DNA of 64,000 nt from assembly GCF_014633365.1 (NCBI RefSeq), contig NC_068341.1, forward strand, positions 24,472,339 through 24,536,338, written 5' to 3'. The DNA comes from Diospyros lotus (taxonomy: Eukaryota; Streptophyta; Magnoliopsida; Ericales; Ebenaceae). Each line of letters starts with the position of its first letter. Position 1 is the first letter of the stretch. The notes under the pieces were generated by a model. That model searched no databases, was not told where the DNA came from, and was given only the letters and a program-made list of their open reading frames with translations. Of the stretch, positions 49,374-60,110 are shown piece after piece. The position numbers and the translations under genes are program-made.

Positions 49374-50465
49374 ATGTCTCAGTATTTTGATTACATGTCT
49401 GTGTTTGGAAATTCTTTAGGTTATCATGATCCCATTGAGCAAACTGTTTCTAAACCCTTTGAGGATTACTCAAACCTTCCTAGGCAACCAACTCCATCCT
49501 ACACCACACTTCCTATTGTCCCCCATGATTTTAATGACGACCCTAGTGCAACATTGGATTATTTAACTCGGAAGGTGGAGTGGTTGGAATTTCAGAATTT
49601 TCAAAATTTAAGTGAGGTTAGATGCTTGGTGTGCGAGTCTTTAAATCATCAAACAAATGATTGTCCTACCATACCTGTTCTTAAAAGATTTCTGAAGGGG
49701 CAACCATCTGATTTTCAATCACACCACAGTGAGGAGAGGTTTCCTTTTAACCATTTGAATCATCCATGGAACAATGACTCTGTGTTCCAATCTCATGAAC
49801 CTTTTCCTCCATCACCTCACCAATTTGAATTAGAGCAAGGGTTTGCATCTGATGTTTATCAGTCTCCATATGAGAAATCTTTAGAGGATACCCTTCAGGA
49901 GTTCATGGAAGGTCAAAAAGTTTTTGAGCAAATGGCCAAACTTCAAGAACAAACCATTAGGGCCACAAGTGACATTTTAGAACAATTGACCTTGTTAACA
50001 CAGTCCTTGAGCATGAGTGATTCGGGTGAATTTCCAACCCAACCTAATCAAGATTCTATAGGTCAATGTGTTTCGGAGGAACTTTCATCCAGTGATACCA
50101 TTTTAGAAGAAGAAGTCTGGGAGGAGGATGAGGATAAGATCCAGAAGTTGAAATGTCAAGATGACATAGGTCTATCCACATTTGAGCCTAACTTTTTGTC
50201 CTTTAGGTTGGTGTATGTAGGGGATCAAATTAAACCAGACATGTGTGAGGTGTTTGTGAAAATTGATATGCCACATTCTGATGTAATAGATCCAACACCT
50301 CTGAATGAAACATTTTCAAAAGATGGTCGTGCTTTTATAAGAAAAATCCAATTGCATCATTTTGAAAATAATGTTCTAAGTGGTTTAAAGCATGTAATCA
50401 TTGATGTGATTCGAAGTGCAACCACTTATTTGATCTTTAACTGGAAGAAGAGGAAAAAGCAATAA
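49374..50465 (+). CDS. Gag-related protein of the Athila-like element
   Basis: An intact frame of 363 codons from Met-49374 (377 from 49332). Seen: an acidic, Pro-rich N-terminal part; a CCHC-like knuckle CLVCESLNHQTNDCP at about residues 84-98; a predicted coiled coil around LEDTLQEFMEGQKVFEQMAK and LQEQTIRATSDILEQ; an acidic patch EEEVWEEDEDK; and a basic end KKRKKQ. The knuckle followed by a short coiled coil resembles the C-terminal part of Athila/Tat Gag (there C-x2-C-x3-H-x5-C), but the large N-terminal capsid domain is absent. It lies 148 bp after the primer site. Its role may be RNA binding for an element relying on another element's enzymes. That it is still open suggests recent activity or selection. 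Confidence 0.65.
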   Translation: MSQYFDYMSVFGNSLGYHDPIEQTVSKPFEDYSNLPRQPTPSYTTLPIVPHDFNDDPSATLDYLTRKVEWLEFQNFQNLSEVRCLVCESLNHQTNDCPTIPVLKRFLKGQPSDFQSHHSEERFPFNHLNHPWNNDSVFQSHEPFPPSPHQFELEQGFASDVYQSPYEKSLEDTLQEFMEGQKVFEQMAKLQEQTIRATSDILEQLTLLTQSLSMSDSGEFPTQPNQDSIGQCVSEELSSSDTILEEEVWEEDEDKIQKLKCQDDIGLSTFEPNFLSFRLVYVGDQIKPDMCEVFVKIDMPHSDVIDPTPLNETFSKDGRAFIRKIQLHHFENNVLSGLKHVIIDVIRSATTYLIFNWKKRKKQ

Positions 50466-50865
50466 AAAAAATAATAAGAAGAAGAATAAAAGGCTATTAT
50501 TTCTGCCTTCATGTAGTTTTTAATTTTGAATGTGTTTTTTTTTTTTTTTTAGTTCTTCTATAAGTTTGGCATTTCTCTTTAACGTTCACCAGTTTATGCT
50601 TCCTTTTTAGTTCAGATTTTCAAATCCACAATGAGCATATGGATTTTTTTTCTGCATTGAAGACACCAGGTACTCCTAAATCTTAACTTCTTACTGTGTC
50701 TAAGGGTATTTCACCATCCAGGTATTTCTAATTTTTTACGTGTTATTATGTTTAAGGACAATACATAGTTCAAGTTAGGGGGTGAGGTACAATTGATTCA
50801 TGCTTAATTGTGGTTGTTTGTTTGATTTGTTTTTGAAAAAAACAAAAAAAGGATTTTGATGTTTG

Positions 50866-51495
50866 AATAACATATTCTAAAGACCATTGCAACATTCGAA
50901 TGATCTCAGGCACATTCAAATGACCCATAGTTCTCAGTGCGCATATTGCCACCATTCGAATACTCTCAAAGAAATTCGAATGTTCATGAAATTTATTCGA
51001 ATGAAATTACTGTTGCATTCGAATGACCGGCCAAATTCCTTCACAAACGAGATTACTGTTTAAAATTCATTCGAATAAAGGTAAAATTCATTTGAATTCA
51101 TTCGAATGAATTTGTCATTTCTTTTAAAAGCTATAGCCGGCATTCGAATACCCTCAAGGTCATTCGAATAACCTGACTTTCATTCGAATCCATCTCAAGC
51201 ATCCGAATGTGACTTTGTTTGTTTGATTTGTTTTTGTTATCAGAATTAAAAAAATAAAAAAAAATTAAAAATAAAATAAAATAAAATAATATATATATAT
51301 ATATTTGCTATTTACTGATGTTTGATTTGTTTATTTTGCTTAATATTATGTGTCTTTGTTAATCAGGCTTCAACAGTTTCAATATTAAAAAAAAAAAAAA
51401 AATGCGACCCTATTTCATGTTTACCCATGAGCATGCTTGACTCTATTTTGATTTTGTTTAATTGTGTGGTCGTGTTATTTTTTTTTAAAAAAATG

Positions 51496-51540
<45 letters not shown>

Positions 51541-52440
51541 TAAAAAAAATAGTTTCTATTTAATTTTGTTTGTGTGACTTTCTGTTTGTGTTATATAAAA
51601 ACATTCGAATGCAAGTTTTTATTTGTGTGTTTCTGTTTTTATTTGGTTTCTGTTTGTATTATATAATAATAAATAAAAAGAAAAAAAATATTTTCGTTGT
51701 GTTTTAGTGTCTCAATTTGAGTGTTTAATTTTATTTGTTTGTGTGTTTTTCTGCTTGTGTTATATACAACAAAAAAAAAATTATTATTATTTTTTTTTTT
51801 TGGCTGACATTCGAATGAGTTACTGCTACATTCGAATGACTCAAGGAAACCAAGAAGGAAATGTATAGAAAAAGAAAAAGCATTCGAATGTCTCCATTTT
51901 CATTCGAATATGCATGAAATTCATTCGAATGAAAGTACTGTTGCATTCGAATGACCTATACAAATCCTTCACAAATTGAATTACTATTTAAAATTCATTC
52001 AAATGAATTTTGTTCTCATTCGAATGATAATCCTAAAATATATATATATTAAATAAAAAAACTAAAAAAATATATTTGAAAATCAAAAAAAAAATTAATT
52101 GTTGAGAAAATATATTCAAATGTTGTCCCTAGAATTCGAATGCATCTCTTAAAAAAAAAATTAAATAAAAAAATTAATTAAATATAATTAAAAAAAAAAA
52201 AACAAAACAATACATTCGAATGATATCACTGTTTCATTCGAATGGCTTGTGAAAACTCTTTACAAATTGAATTACTATTTGAAATTCATTCGAATGAATT
52301 TTGCATTCATTCGAATGATTTTAAAAAAAAAAATTTAAAAAAATAATAATAAATAAATTAAGATAATAATAAAAAATAAAAAAATAAATAATAAATAAAT
52401 AAAAAAAATGAAGAATCAATTCGGATGAGCTTCATGTAGC
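50866..52440 (+). repeat. CATTCGAATG palindrome array
   Basis: About thirty copies of CATTCGAATG and close variants (CATTCGAATA, CATTCAAATG, ATTCGAATG) at irregular spacing, between AT-rich and poly-A stretches. Short longer-range repeats also recur, such as GAATTACTATTTAAAATTCA (about 51980) and GAATTACTATTTGAAATTCA (about 52268). Confidence 0.9.
51497..51542. repeat. (TAA)n microsatellite
   Basis: About fifteen perfect TAA units inside the Athila-like element. Confidence 0.95.
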
Positions 52441-53393
52441 ATCCAAATGTATTAATTAAAAATAAAAAATAAGAAATTAATTAAAAATCTTAAAAAAAAT
52501 TAAAAAATAATAAAAAGAAAGAAAAAAAAATTGGGATTCTTTTGCTCCTTTTTACTCCTACGATTATCCTGCATACGTATATATTTTTTCTGTTTGAGGA
52601 TTAATATACTTTCATTGATGCTTATTCTATCGCATTAAATTTTTATGTTGTTAGTCAATTTGAGTTTGCAATTTCAGGCATAAGTGTGATGATTTCTTAT
52701 TTGAACACATGAATGTATAGGATTTAGAATGAGTGATCTGTATGTATAGATTGTTCTTTGATTGAAAATTTGTTTGTCGGGCATGAAATCTATAGAAATA
52801 GTAATTAATTGGTTAATGCACTACATGATTCCTCAACTTAAGTGGAGACTGTTACCTAATGTGATCAATTGAGCCTATTAACTGTTCTTTCTGAGTGAAT
52901 AAACGCTTACTCTAGTTGTAATTTTCCTTGCCTTTCATGTTTTTCAATAGCTTCATTACACTACTTTGCTTTGAATGCCAAAAATGTCAATGAAAGAATT
53001 AAACTGGTTTCAAATTCTAAATTTGATGATTGAGTAAAAGTGTGTCATAGGATGTAACAGTGGAATTCTCTTGTTGAAAATTTAAGCCTATTAACCTATT
53101 TCTTTTTCTATTATTTTCCCTTATTAGCCCCATTGAGCCCATTAAATTATTTCTTTTCTTATTACCCTCCTTTTATCCTAAACCGTGTAAATATTTGCCT
53201 CACCTAATGTGTACAGGAAATAGTCTATCTTAGTGCTGAAAATTGAAAAGAAAAAAAAAATGATGAAAAAAAAAAGAAAAAAAACTCGTAGCTATTCAAT
53301 AAAAAGCTGATGAGAAGATGTATGCTTTCATTGTGCTGATTCATTTTTTTTTGTTAACATCAAATTCAAAAAAAAAATAGAAAGAAAAAAAAA
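52441..53393 (+). other. Internal noncoding region of the Athila-like element
   Basis: No ORF. Contains CCTACGATTATCCTGCATACG and TTGATGCTTATTCTATCGCA, a noncoding style seen before the 3' LTR in Tat-lineage elements, and several A-rich runs (53247-53285, 53366-53397), one of which may be a remnant polypurine tract. Confidence 0.4.
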
Positions 53394-54189
53394 AAAGAGC
53401 CCCATCCGCCATTTTAACTAGAATAAGGGGAAAAGCACACTGTTCTATTCCTTTCTTTTTGTTCTTAAATTCCAGTAGTTTTTTATTTCTTCATGTTGTT
53501 CCAGTGTTCTTCATTTCAGTTACTTACATTCTGCAGTTTTCGTTTCTGTTCTTTTTATTCTGTAACTTTAATTCATTGTTCATCTACATTTCTCTAATTT
53601 TAATTCCAGTATTTACATTCCAGAACTTTAATTCCTGTCTCTTTAATTTTTTCTTTGGAGATGTGTGGCTAAGCTTAAACTTGGGCCAAGGCGCGGACAG
53701 TGTCAAATGCCATAGATTTCCCAAGATAACCGAACTTCAAATGCATTACCAGAAACCTGATTTAATTTGAGTATTGCGCGTTCATTGAATTTTTGAATTT
53801 GGAGTGGAACATAAGCCAAACTTAGAGTCTCCATGCCATGTATGGAGGTTACTTAAACTGGAGATGCTATCATATCCAAATCCAAATGGGTTATCTGATT
53901 ACTGCATATTAACTGTATTTTAATTTATGGTAGTTGCTTAACGTAGAATCTCTCATGCCATGTATGGAGATTGCTAGACCAAGAACTACCATCATCTTGA
54001 GATGCATTTTAATATCAAAACCTCAAATTAATTCAGACATATGTTTTTGGTACCTATCTATCTGTTGGGAAGTTATGGAACTGGCACTGAACATTGCCTT
54101 GACTCAAGACTTCTTACAGTTACAGTACTTCATTTTTGTTCACTTAAAATCAAATGAATTGGCCTGACAACCCAATTTACATCGCGGCT

Positions 54190-55325
54190 TGATAGCATGC
54201 ATATTTATGCTATATTTTGGCATTTCACCTCAATCTTATTACGCCATTTGAAGTAATTTTTGCTAATCTTTCATTGTTTCTATTTTATTATACTTCAAAC
54301 CATCCTTACACTATTTTCTATCTTACTTTTATGGATCCAGGCTTTAGGGAATATTGGATGGGCTAGAGAAGTGGCTCAACTAAAGGAGCTTGGGCTCACT
54401 TTCAAGGAGCAGACTTGGGCTGCTCAATTTTGCTGTTTTTGGGCTCACTTATTTTCTGTTGGGCTAGGCCCAACCCTAGCCTTCCTAGCTCTTCATTTCT
54501 TAGCCATGTATTTAAGGCCTCTTAGCACTTATTTCACAAGAAGGGAAGTGAAAAGAGAGAGGATTCTGGCCATTTTTTATTGTTAGCATTTTTCTGTTTC
54601 CTTCATCTTTTGTTCCACTTTGTTTTCCTTGCTGTAATGATAGGCTAGAGCATTTGTAACCGGTTGTGTATCTTGAATCCATGTGGAATCTGAGTCCCGG
54701 ATGAGCTACAAAAACCTGGTTTGTTTGTTTTAATCTTGTTCATTTCCATTTGGTTTAGTTTGAGCAGATTTGTGAATGCACGGAGTTCATGGCAGGTTTG
54801 TGTGAATTTGCATGGTTTCATTTTCTGTTAAATGCTTAAGAGAACAAAATGTTATGGCCGGTTGGTATAACATCTCGAAAATGAATATTATGTGCTTGAA
54901 CGGTTGTTCTTGCATAGGTCCGGATAGGTTGAATAGAGAGTGGATGGTTGCATTTTGTTTATAAGAGGTTTCTATATTCATTTTGTTATTCCAATCATTC
55001 TAATCCTTGGACGGTTGTTGGGGATGCTTTAAGTTTGATATCTAGAGATTAAAACACCTAACAAGCTAAGATTTATAGAGTGGACGAGGAAGATTTCATA
55101 GAGGAGACAAATACACAGCCGGTTGCATTTCTTGTACTGATTTTTCATCCATCCTTGTTTTTCTATTTTGTTAATTAGTTTTCTGTCAAACCCCCCCCCC
55201 CAAACAAACTGTTGGTTATATTGGTTCTTCTTGTTCATAGAGATGACCTAGGGTGCACTTTGCTGCAAACTAGAGAAGAGACATATAGATCTCTAATTCT
55301 GGAGTGGTTCGACAATCGCTGGCCA
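54190..55325 (+). mobile_element. Solo LTR nested in the Athila-like 3' LTR
   Basis: Starts TGATAGCATGCATATTTATG and ends GACAATCGCTGGCCA, with perfect TSD cggct (54185-54189 and 55326-55330). It splits the host LTR, which reads continuously in the 5' copy at about 48990-49030. Length 1,136 bp. It contains an 11-C run at 55191-55201. Family not recognised; TG/CA ends and a 5-bp TSD establish an LTR. Confidence 0.88.
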
Positions 55326-56079
55326 CGGCTCTATTTTCATTTTATTAATGATCTCCCAGTGAATCGACCTGGACTTTCCCAGAAAATTAAATTGTGCTAC
55401 AGCGCACACTTGTACACTGGCGAGTATAAACGCCTTGTGCCTGCATGCTTGTTTCTTCTTTGTTTATTTTGTATGTGTTTGTTTGAAATAAATGCACAAG
55501 GTTAAGCGCAGCTAGCACGTCAACACAAATCCTGGCCAAATGATGATCAACACCATCCATGTCCATCTCGGAAACAATACTAAGGCCTCATAGGGTGGTG
55601 TCCACTCGTAGCCCCACCACTTAAGCCTGTCCGGGGTGGTGTAACACTCTCAGCCCCGCCATTTTTCGTTCGACTCGCAAGGGTGGTGTCCACTCTCAGC
55701 CCCCGTCACAAGTGGGCATTTTCTCTTGGCACCCTTCCCCAGTGCTATCACTTCAAGTGCCACTTCATAAGTTGACATCCTAACCCAAAAACACACCAAT
55801 GCCACAAAACATGATCATAAGAAACAACATTTCGAGACAATTAAACCTATATAAAACCAACCATCACAAGTTAAAATCATTCACATGCAACAAAACCATT
55901 TGCATGAAATCAAATCAAGTTTAAGATATAACCAAACAAATTTTTATGAGGGTTGAAAAATCACATTTGACAAAATTCAAGATACCTCAAAAAGCGCGCA
56001 CTATCTCGATTTGCGTGTCGACCTCGATTTTCATGCCAACCTCAAAAGTTGCACAAATTACACTACAAGAAAAAATCAG

Positions 56080-56460
56080 TTTTAGTGACGAAAAAATTCA
56101 TCACTAAAAACATAAAGTCCTTCACTAATTTTTTTTGTGACGGGTTTAGTGACGGGGTAATGAACCGTCACAAAAGGGGGCGTGACAGAATTTTAATGAC
56201 GGGGTGAGGGTAACCCGTCGCAGATCTGTGACGAGAAAGCAATTCCGTCACAGATTTGTGATGGGACACCCGTCACAGACTTGTGACGGGGTAGTATTGT
56301 CCGTTGCAGATCTGTGATGGGGGTACTGCCCGTCGCAAATCTGTGACGGGGTCTATCCTCGTCACAGATCTATGACCGTCACAGATCTGTGACGGGCAGT
56401 ACCCCCGTCATAGATCTGCGACGGGCAATTTGCGATGGGACACCCCGTCACAAATATTCT
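56080..56460. repeat. CACTA-4 subterminal repeats with long hairpin
   Basis: At least ten units of GTCACAGATCTGTGACGGG. A perfect 20-bp palindrome CCGTCACAGATCTGTGACGG lies at 56376-56395. Two 29-bp arms (56319-56347 and 56378-56406) are inverted copies with two mismatches. Confidence 0.9.
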
Positions 56461-59400
56461 TAAATAAAAAAAATAATATTAATTTTATTTAAAAATAATA
56501 AAATTAAAATGACCAATCTGAGAAATTAATATTAATATTTTGGAAAAAATATTAAAATTAATACTAATATTTTAAATCAATAATATATTTTTATGAAATT
56601 AATATATTTTTAATTTCAAAAAATATATTTGTAATTTTTAAATTTATAAAATTAAAATTTATATTAAAATATTTTTAAAAATTAATATTTATTAAAATTA
56701 AAATTTTATTTTATAAGATAAAAAAATTTAAAATAATAAGAATTTTTTTAAAAATTTAAATAAAATATTAAAAAAATATTAATATTACCCACATTCACAT
56801 TAAACATAAAATAAATTTAACATTAAAAATAAATTTAATATATTAATATTACCCACGTTTACGTAATCAATGTTTACAACATTCAACTACAATCAATCGT
56901 CATTATTATTATCATTTTCATCTTCATCATTGTCACCCTCGTCTTGATCAGCTACCGGGTCAGATGCACCTAGAACAGTCGACGGTCCAGCATTTGCAAT
57001 AGATTGTTTTATCAATCTACTTATTACTATATTCATTTCTGACTGCCACGCCGTCACTTGTTCTTGCCACTGTCGTAATTGCCAATTCTTAGCCCGGGAT
57101 TCAAGCAACTCATCGTTTAATTGGGTGACTCTAAGTCTCATTTGTTCAAACATTTGTGACATATTTGAAGATGATTGGCTAGAACGATTGGCAGTAGATG
57201 GATATAACAAATTAGCTTGGGAGCCCAACCCGCATATTCGACCATTTCTATTCCGACCACTAACAGCTTGATAGAAGAGGTCGTGTTCATTAACTGTAGG
57301 CGATGAGGACATGCCTCCACAGTCAATCTATCATATTTTTCCTATAAAATTAGAACATTCATGTAAATGAATTAAGAAATTATTTTAAAATAAAAATTTT
57401 AATTTAATTTATAAAACACACTTACAGCGACGGCCCTAGATCTGTCATCGACCCACACTTCTTCTCTTTGATTATCTTTCCTCATGTGGGTTCTCCTGAA
57501 GAATTCAAACTCATTGGGCTCGCGATTCAATTTAGTTGCTTGTATAAGAAATTAATAAATAATATAGTAAATTTGATCAAACTAAACTTATAATTGAAAT
57601 AAATTAAAAAAAAATATAACTTAGCATAAGTAATTACCAGCCTTCTTTGAGTCAAGGAGAATGGAATGGGCCCGCCAGTGTGGAGCGACCCACCGGTCTC
57701 AGAAGCACAATTTTTTTTATTTTGTGTGGCAATTTTTTTGTTGCTTTCTTCTGCCCACTTTGCATTAAGTGCCTTACGCACGTCGAGATCTGTCCACATT
57801 GCTTGGTCTTCCCCGTTTCTAATTCAATGCATATGGCTCCTAAAACTTCGTCTACCAGACTTATTCCATGTGAGCCATATGCGATCATTCTCCTCGGGTT
57901 GCCAGAAATACGTCTTCTACATTAAGTTAAGAAACATATAGATATATATAAGAATTTAAATACAAACTTATATTAATAAATAATTATAAATTAACTTACG
58001 TTAAATTCTTCAAGCCACATCCTTCGTATTATTTCTGGCACTTCATCCCAATGAATCCACGATTCAGTGTATCTTGCCCTCCAAATCTTTCCCAGTTTGC
58101 TTGGTGGGCCACTCTCAGGGATAAAATTGTCAAACACAAAAGATATATATATATATATTCATTTGAATGTATAATATATTTGCAAGTAATAAATTCAAAA
58201 TAATAAATACGATACTCACTGATTACACTATTCATCGCAAGATAAGTGTTTTCGACCATCTCCTCGACTGTGCCAACCGAGTTAGTTGGAATGGGCTTAG
58301 AGTGTTGTGCAGAAGCAGATGATGAATTGAGTCCTTGTGGTGTCGGCATGAATGTGTATGGGGAAGGTCTATCTGGCCTATGAGAAGTTCCCCCAACATA
58401 TTGGCCACTCGGTGGTATAACATCTGGTGGGTAGAAAGTAGGTGGAACACCATAATGTTGTTGTACTTTTTGTACAATAGTTTTAATGATGAAAAACATA
58501 TATTGGTTTAATCCCTAAATCATGAGTAAAGTATGTGGTTTTCAATATATATCAATTTCAATATCATGTATCACTTTGTGAAAATGAAAACCCTATTTTT
58601 GACTAAGTCTGAAAGGTTAGCACCTTATAAGGAGACATATAAGAAAATGTTTTCTTTTTAGAAAACTAACTCCATGTAATTTGATAAATAATATTCATTA
58701 GTGCTAAAACGATTTTTAATGAATTTTTCATTAAATAGAAAGTATATATTTTGGAGGTGGTATTATTGCTAAAACTTGAGTTTGTACTAAAACCCAAAAT
58801 CTACTTTCTTATTGATTTGGATTTTAATTTTCTAAGTATTTTATTGAATCCAAATAGGGGGTACTTCGTTATTTACATTTATGCATTAAAGTAAATGGAG
58901 GTAAAATATAAATAAAAAGAAAATGTGGACATTTACTTAAACGAAAGAAATGTAAATAAGCTGTGATGTATACATGCTGTGGATTGTGCTTTCAAGCAAA
59001 TGTTTCTGAAACTCTATCATGTTTCTATGCATGTTTCAAAACCCCTTTGAAATGGTTTTCAATGTTTTTAGTGTATGCTATTTCGAAACATCTCTGCTAT
59101 GCATGTGTTTTCAATTCAGGTTTTGAACCATGTTTCGAAACCTATATGTCTATGTTTCGAAACCTCATTTCCAGAGAGGTATATTTCGAAACCTCATTTT
59201 CAGAGAGATATGTTTCGAAACCCATCATGTCATGTTTCGAAACCTCTGACATTCTGTCAACAGATCATTCGAAAACCGAGATGCATGTGTGCTGCATTTT
59301 TGTATGCTTCTCACATCATTTTATTAATGCATTCGCCATGCTATGAGATTCAAATTTGAATTTGAATGTGAGTGATTTTAAAATATTCAAAGTGGGTATA

Positions 59401-59596
59401 AGTGTTTGTCTCCCACTTGTTTGTTACCTCTAAGTGCTTTGTCCAGCTGGAAGCTTGTATGTTTCGAAACCTGTTGTTTATGTTTCGAAACCTTGGTCTA
59501 TTTATGTGATGTTTCGAAACACACTTTGCATGTTTCGAAACCTACTTTCCTATCTTGTCTCTAATGGCTATAAACAGCCAGATTTCTATATCTTGG

Positions 59597-59605
59597 TATA
59601 AATAG
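59597..59605 (+). promoter_or_regulatory. TATA box of the SIRE-like LTR
   Basis: TATAAATAG in GGTATAAATAGCAGG, about 50 bp after the last upstream palindrome; a weaker CTATAAACAG lies at about 59568. Confidence 0.6.
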
Positions 59606-59924
59606 CAGGTATTTGAAGACAATAAGAGATTGATAGAGATTGATAGAGCAAGAACAAGATACAACAAGTGAGCACACACTAGAGACACACACACAAGAAC
59701 AAATGATCTAAATCCGTTTAACAAGCTTTCAAGGAAGATCCATTCATTCATAGATGTGCATTGTGATGTGAAAAAGGAGAAGCAAAATGTAAACAAAGAG
59801 TCCCATTTCTCCAGCTTTCCTCACCTCAAGTTAAGAGGTTTGTACAACCACATTGGTAAGATATTCATTGCTATACATTCCATTGGGTTGTAAAGATAAA
59901 CTTTATTTATCTTGATTGTTGTAA

Positions 59925-60110
59925 GGTTTGAGTTTAGCCTAAAACTCATTTGGCATAAAGGTTTGAGTTGAGCCTAAAACTCATTGTGTCAAAGGTTTGA
60001 GTTTAGCCTTAAAACTCACTTGGTGTAAGGTTTGAGTTAAGCCCGTAAAAACTCACTTGGTGCTAGGTTTGAGTTGAGCCCGTAAAAACTCATATTGTAA
60101 GGTTTTGGGG
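59925..60110 (+). repeat. Tandem GGTTTGAGTT repeats in LTR
   Basis: Five or six units of about 36-38 bp: GGTTTGAGTT(G/T)AGCC, then (T)AAAACTCA and a short TTGG spacer. They follow the TATA box by about 330 bp. Confidence 0.85.

Larger units (their letters stand above)
47542..55514 (+). mobile_element. Non-autonomous Athila/Tat-type retrotransposon, single ORF
   Basis: TSD gcacg at 47537-47541 and 55515-55519. The host LTR sequence TTCGGAGCAC...TCAACACAAATCC, unbroken at 37760-37790, confirms both edges. 5' LTR 47542-49203, primer site 49208-49225, one gag-like ORF, then about 2.9 kb of AT-rich DNA with CATTCGAATG arrays. The 3' LTR is recognisable from about 53394 to 55514 and holds a nested solo LTR. 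The start of the 3' LTR, with polypurine tract and TGATTGATGC, was not found, so it is probably 5'-truncated or diverged. No protease, reverse transcriptase or integrase. Confidence 0.9.
36975..56060 (-). mobile_element. Tekay/Del-type gag-only Ty3 retrotransposon, multiply interrupted
   Basis: Minus-strand order from the right: 5' LTR (from 56060 or beyond down to 46722), primer-binding region (about 46700), gag (46227 to about 44072), short 3' UTR, polypurine tract (41788-41798), 3' LTR (41787-36975). The pol region is absent: the gag frame stops after its last zinc knuckle, and about 270 bp later comes the tract. The gag tail and the GAGGACGAAATTTCCTAA motif before the tract are typical of Tekay/Del chromoviruses. 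Five insertions interrupt it; the right end and TSD lie inside or beyond CACTA-4. The bases before the left end are ctgtg. Confidence 0.85.
46722..56060 (-). mobile_element. 5' LTR of the gag-only Tekay element (interrupted, right end lost)
   Basis: Starts TGAAACACCCAGCTCC at 46722 (two changes from TGTAACACCCCG). Continues to 47541, resumes at 55520 after the Athila-like element and runs to 56060, where CACTA-4 enters at the site matching 38367 of the 3' LTR. The rest must lie beyond the window. Confidence 0.85.

Noticed and set aside
51322..51543. A frame ending in a long asparagine run
   Set aside because: The asparagines are the (TAA)n microsatellite read in frame; the rest is low complexity.
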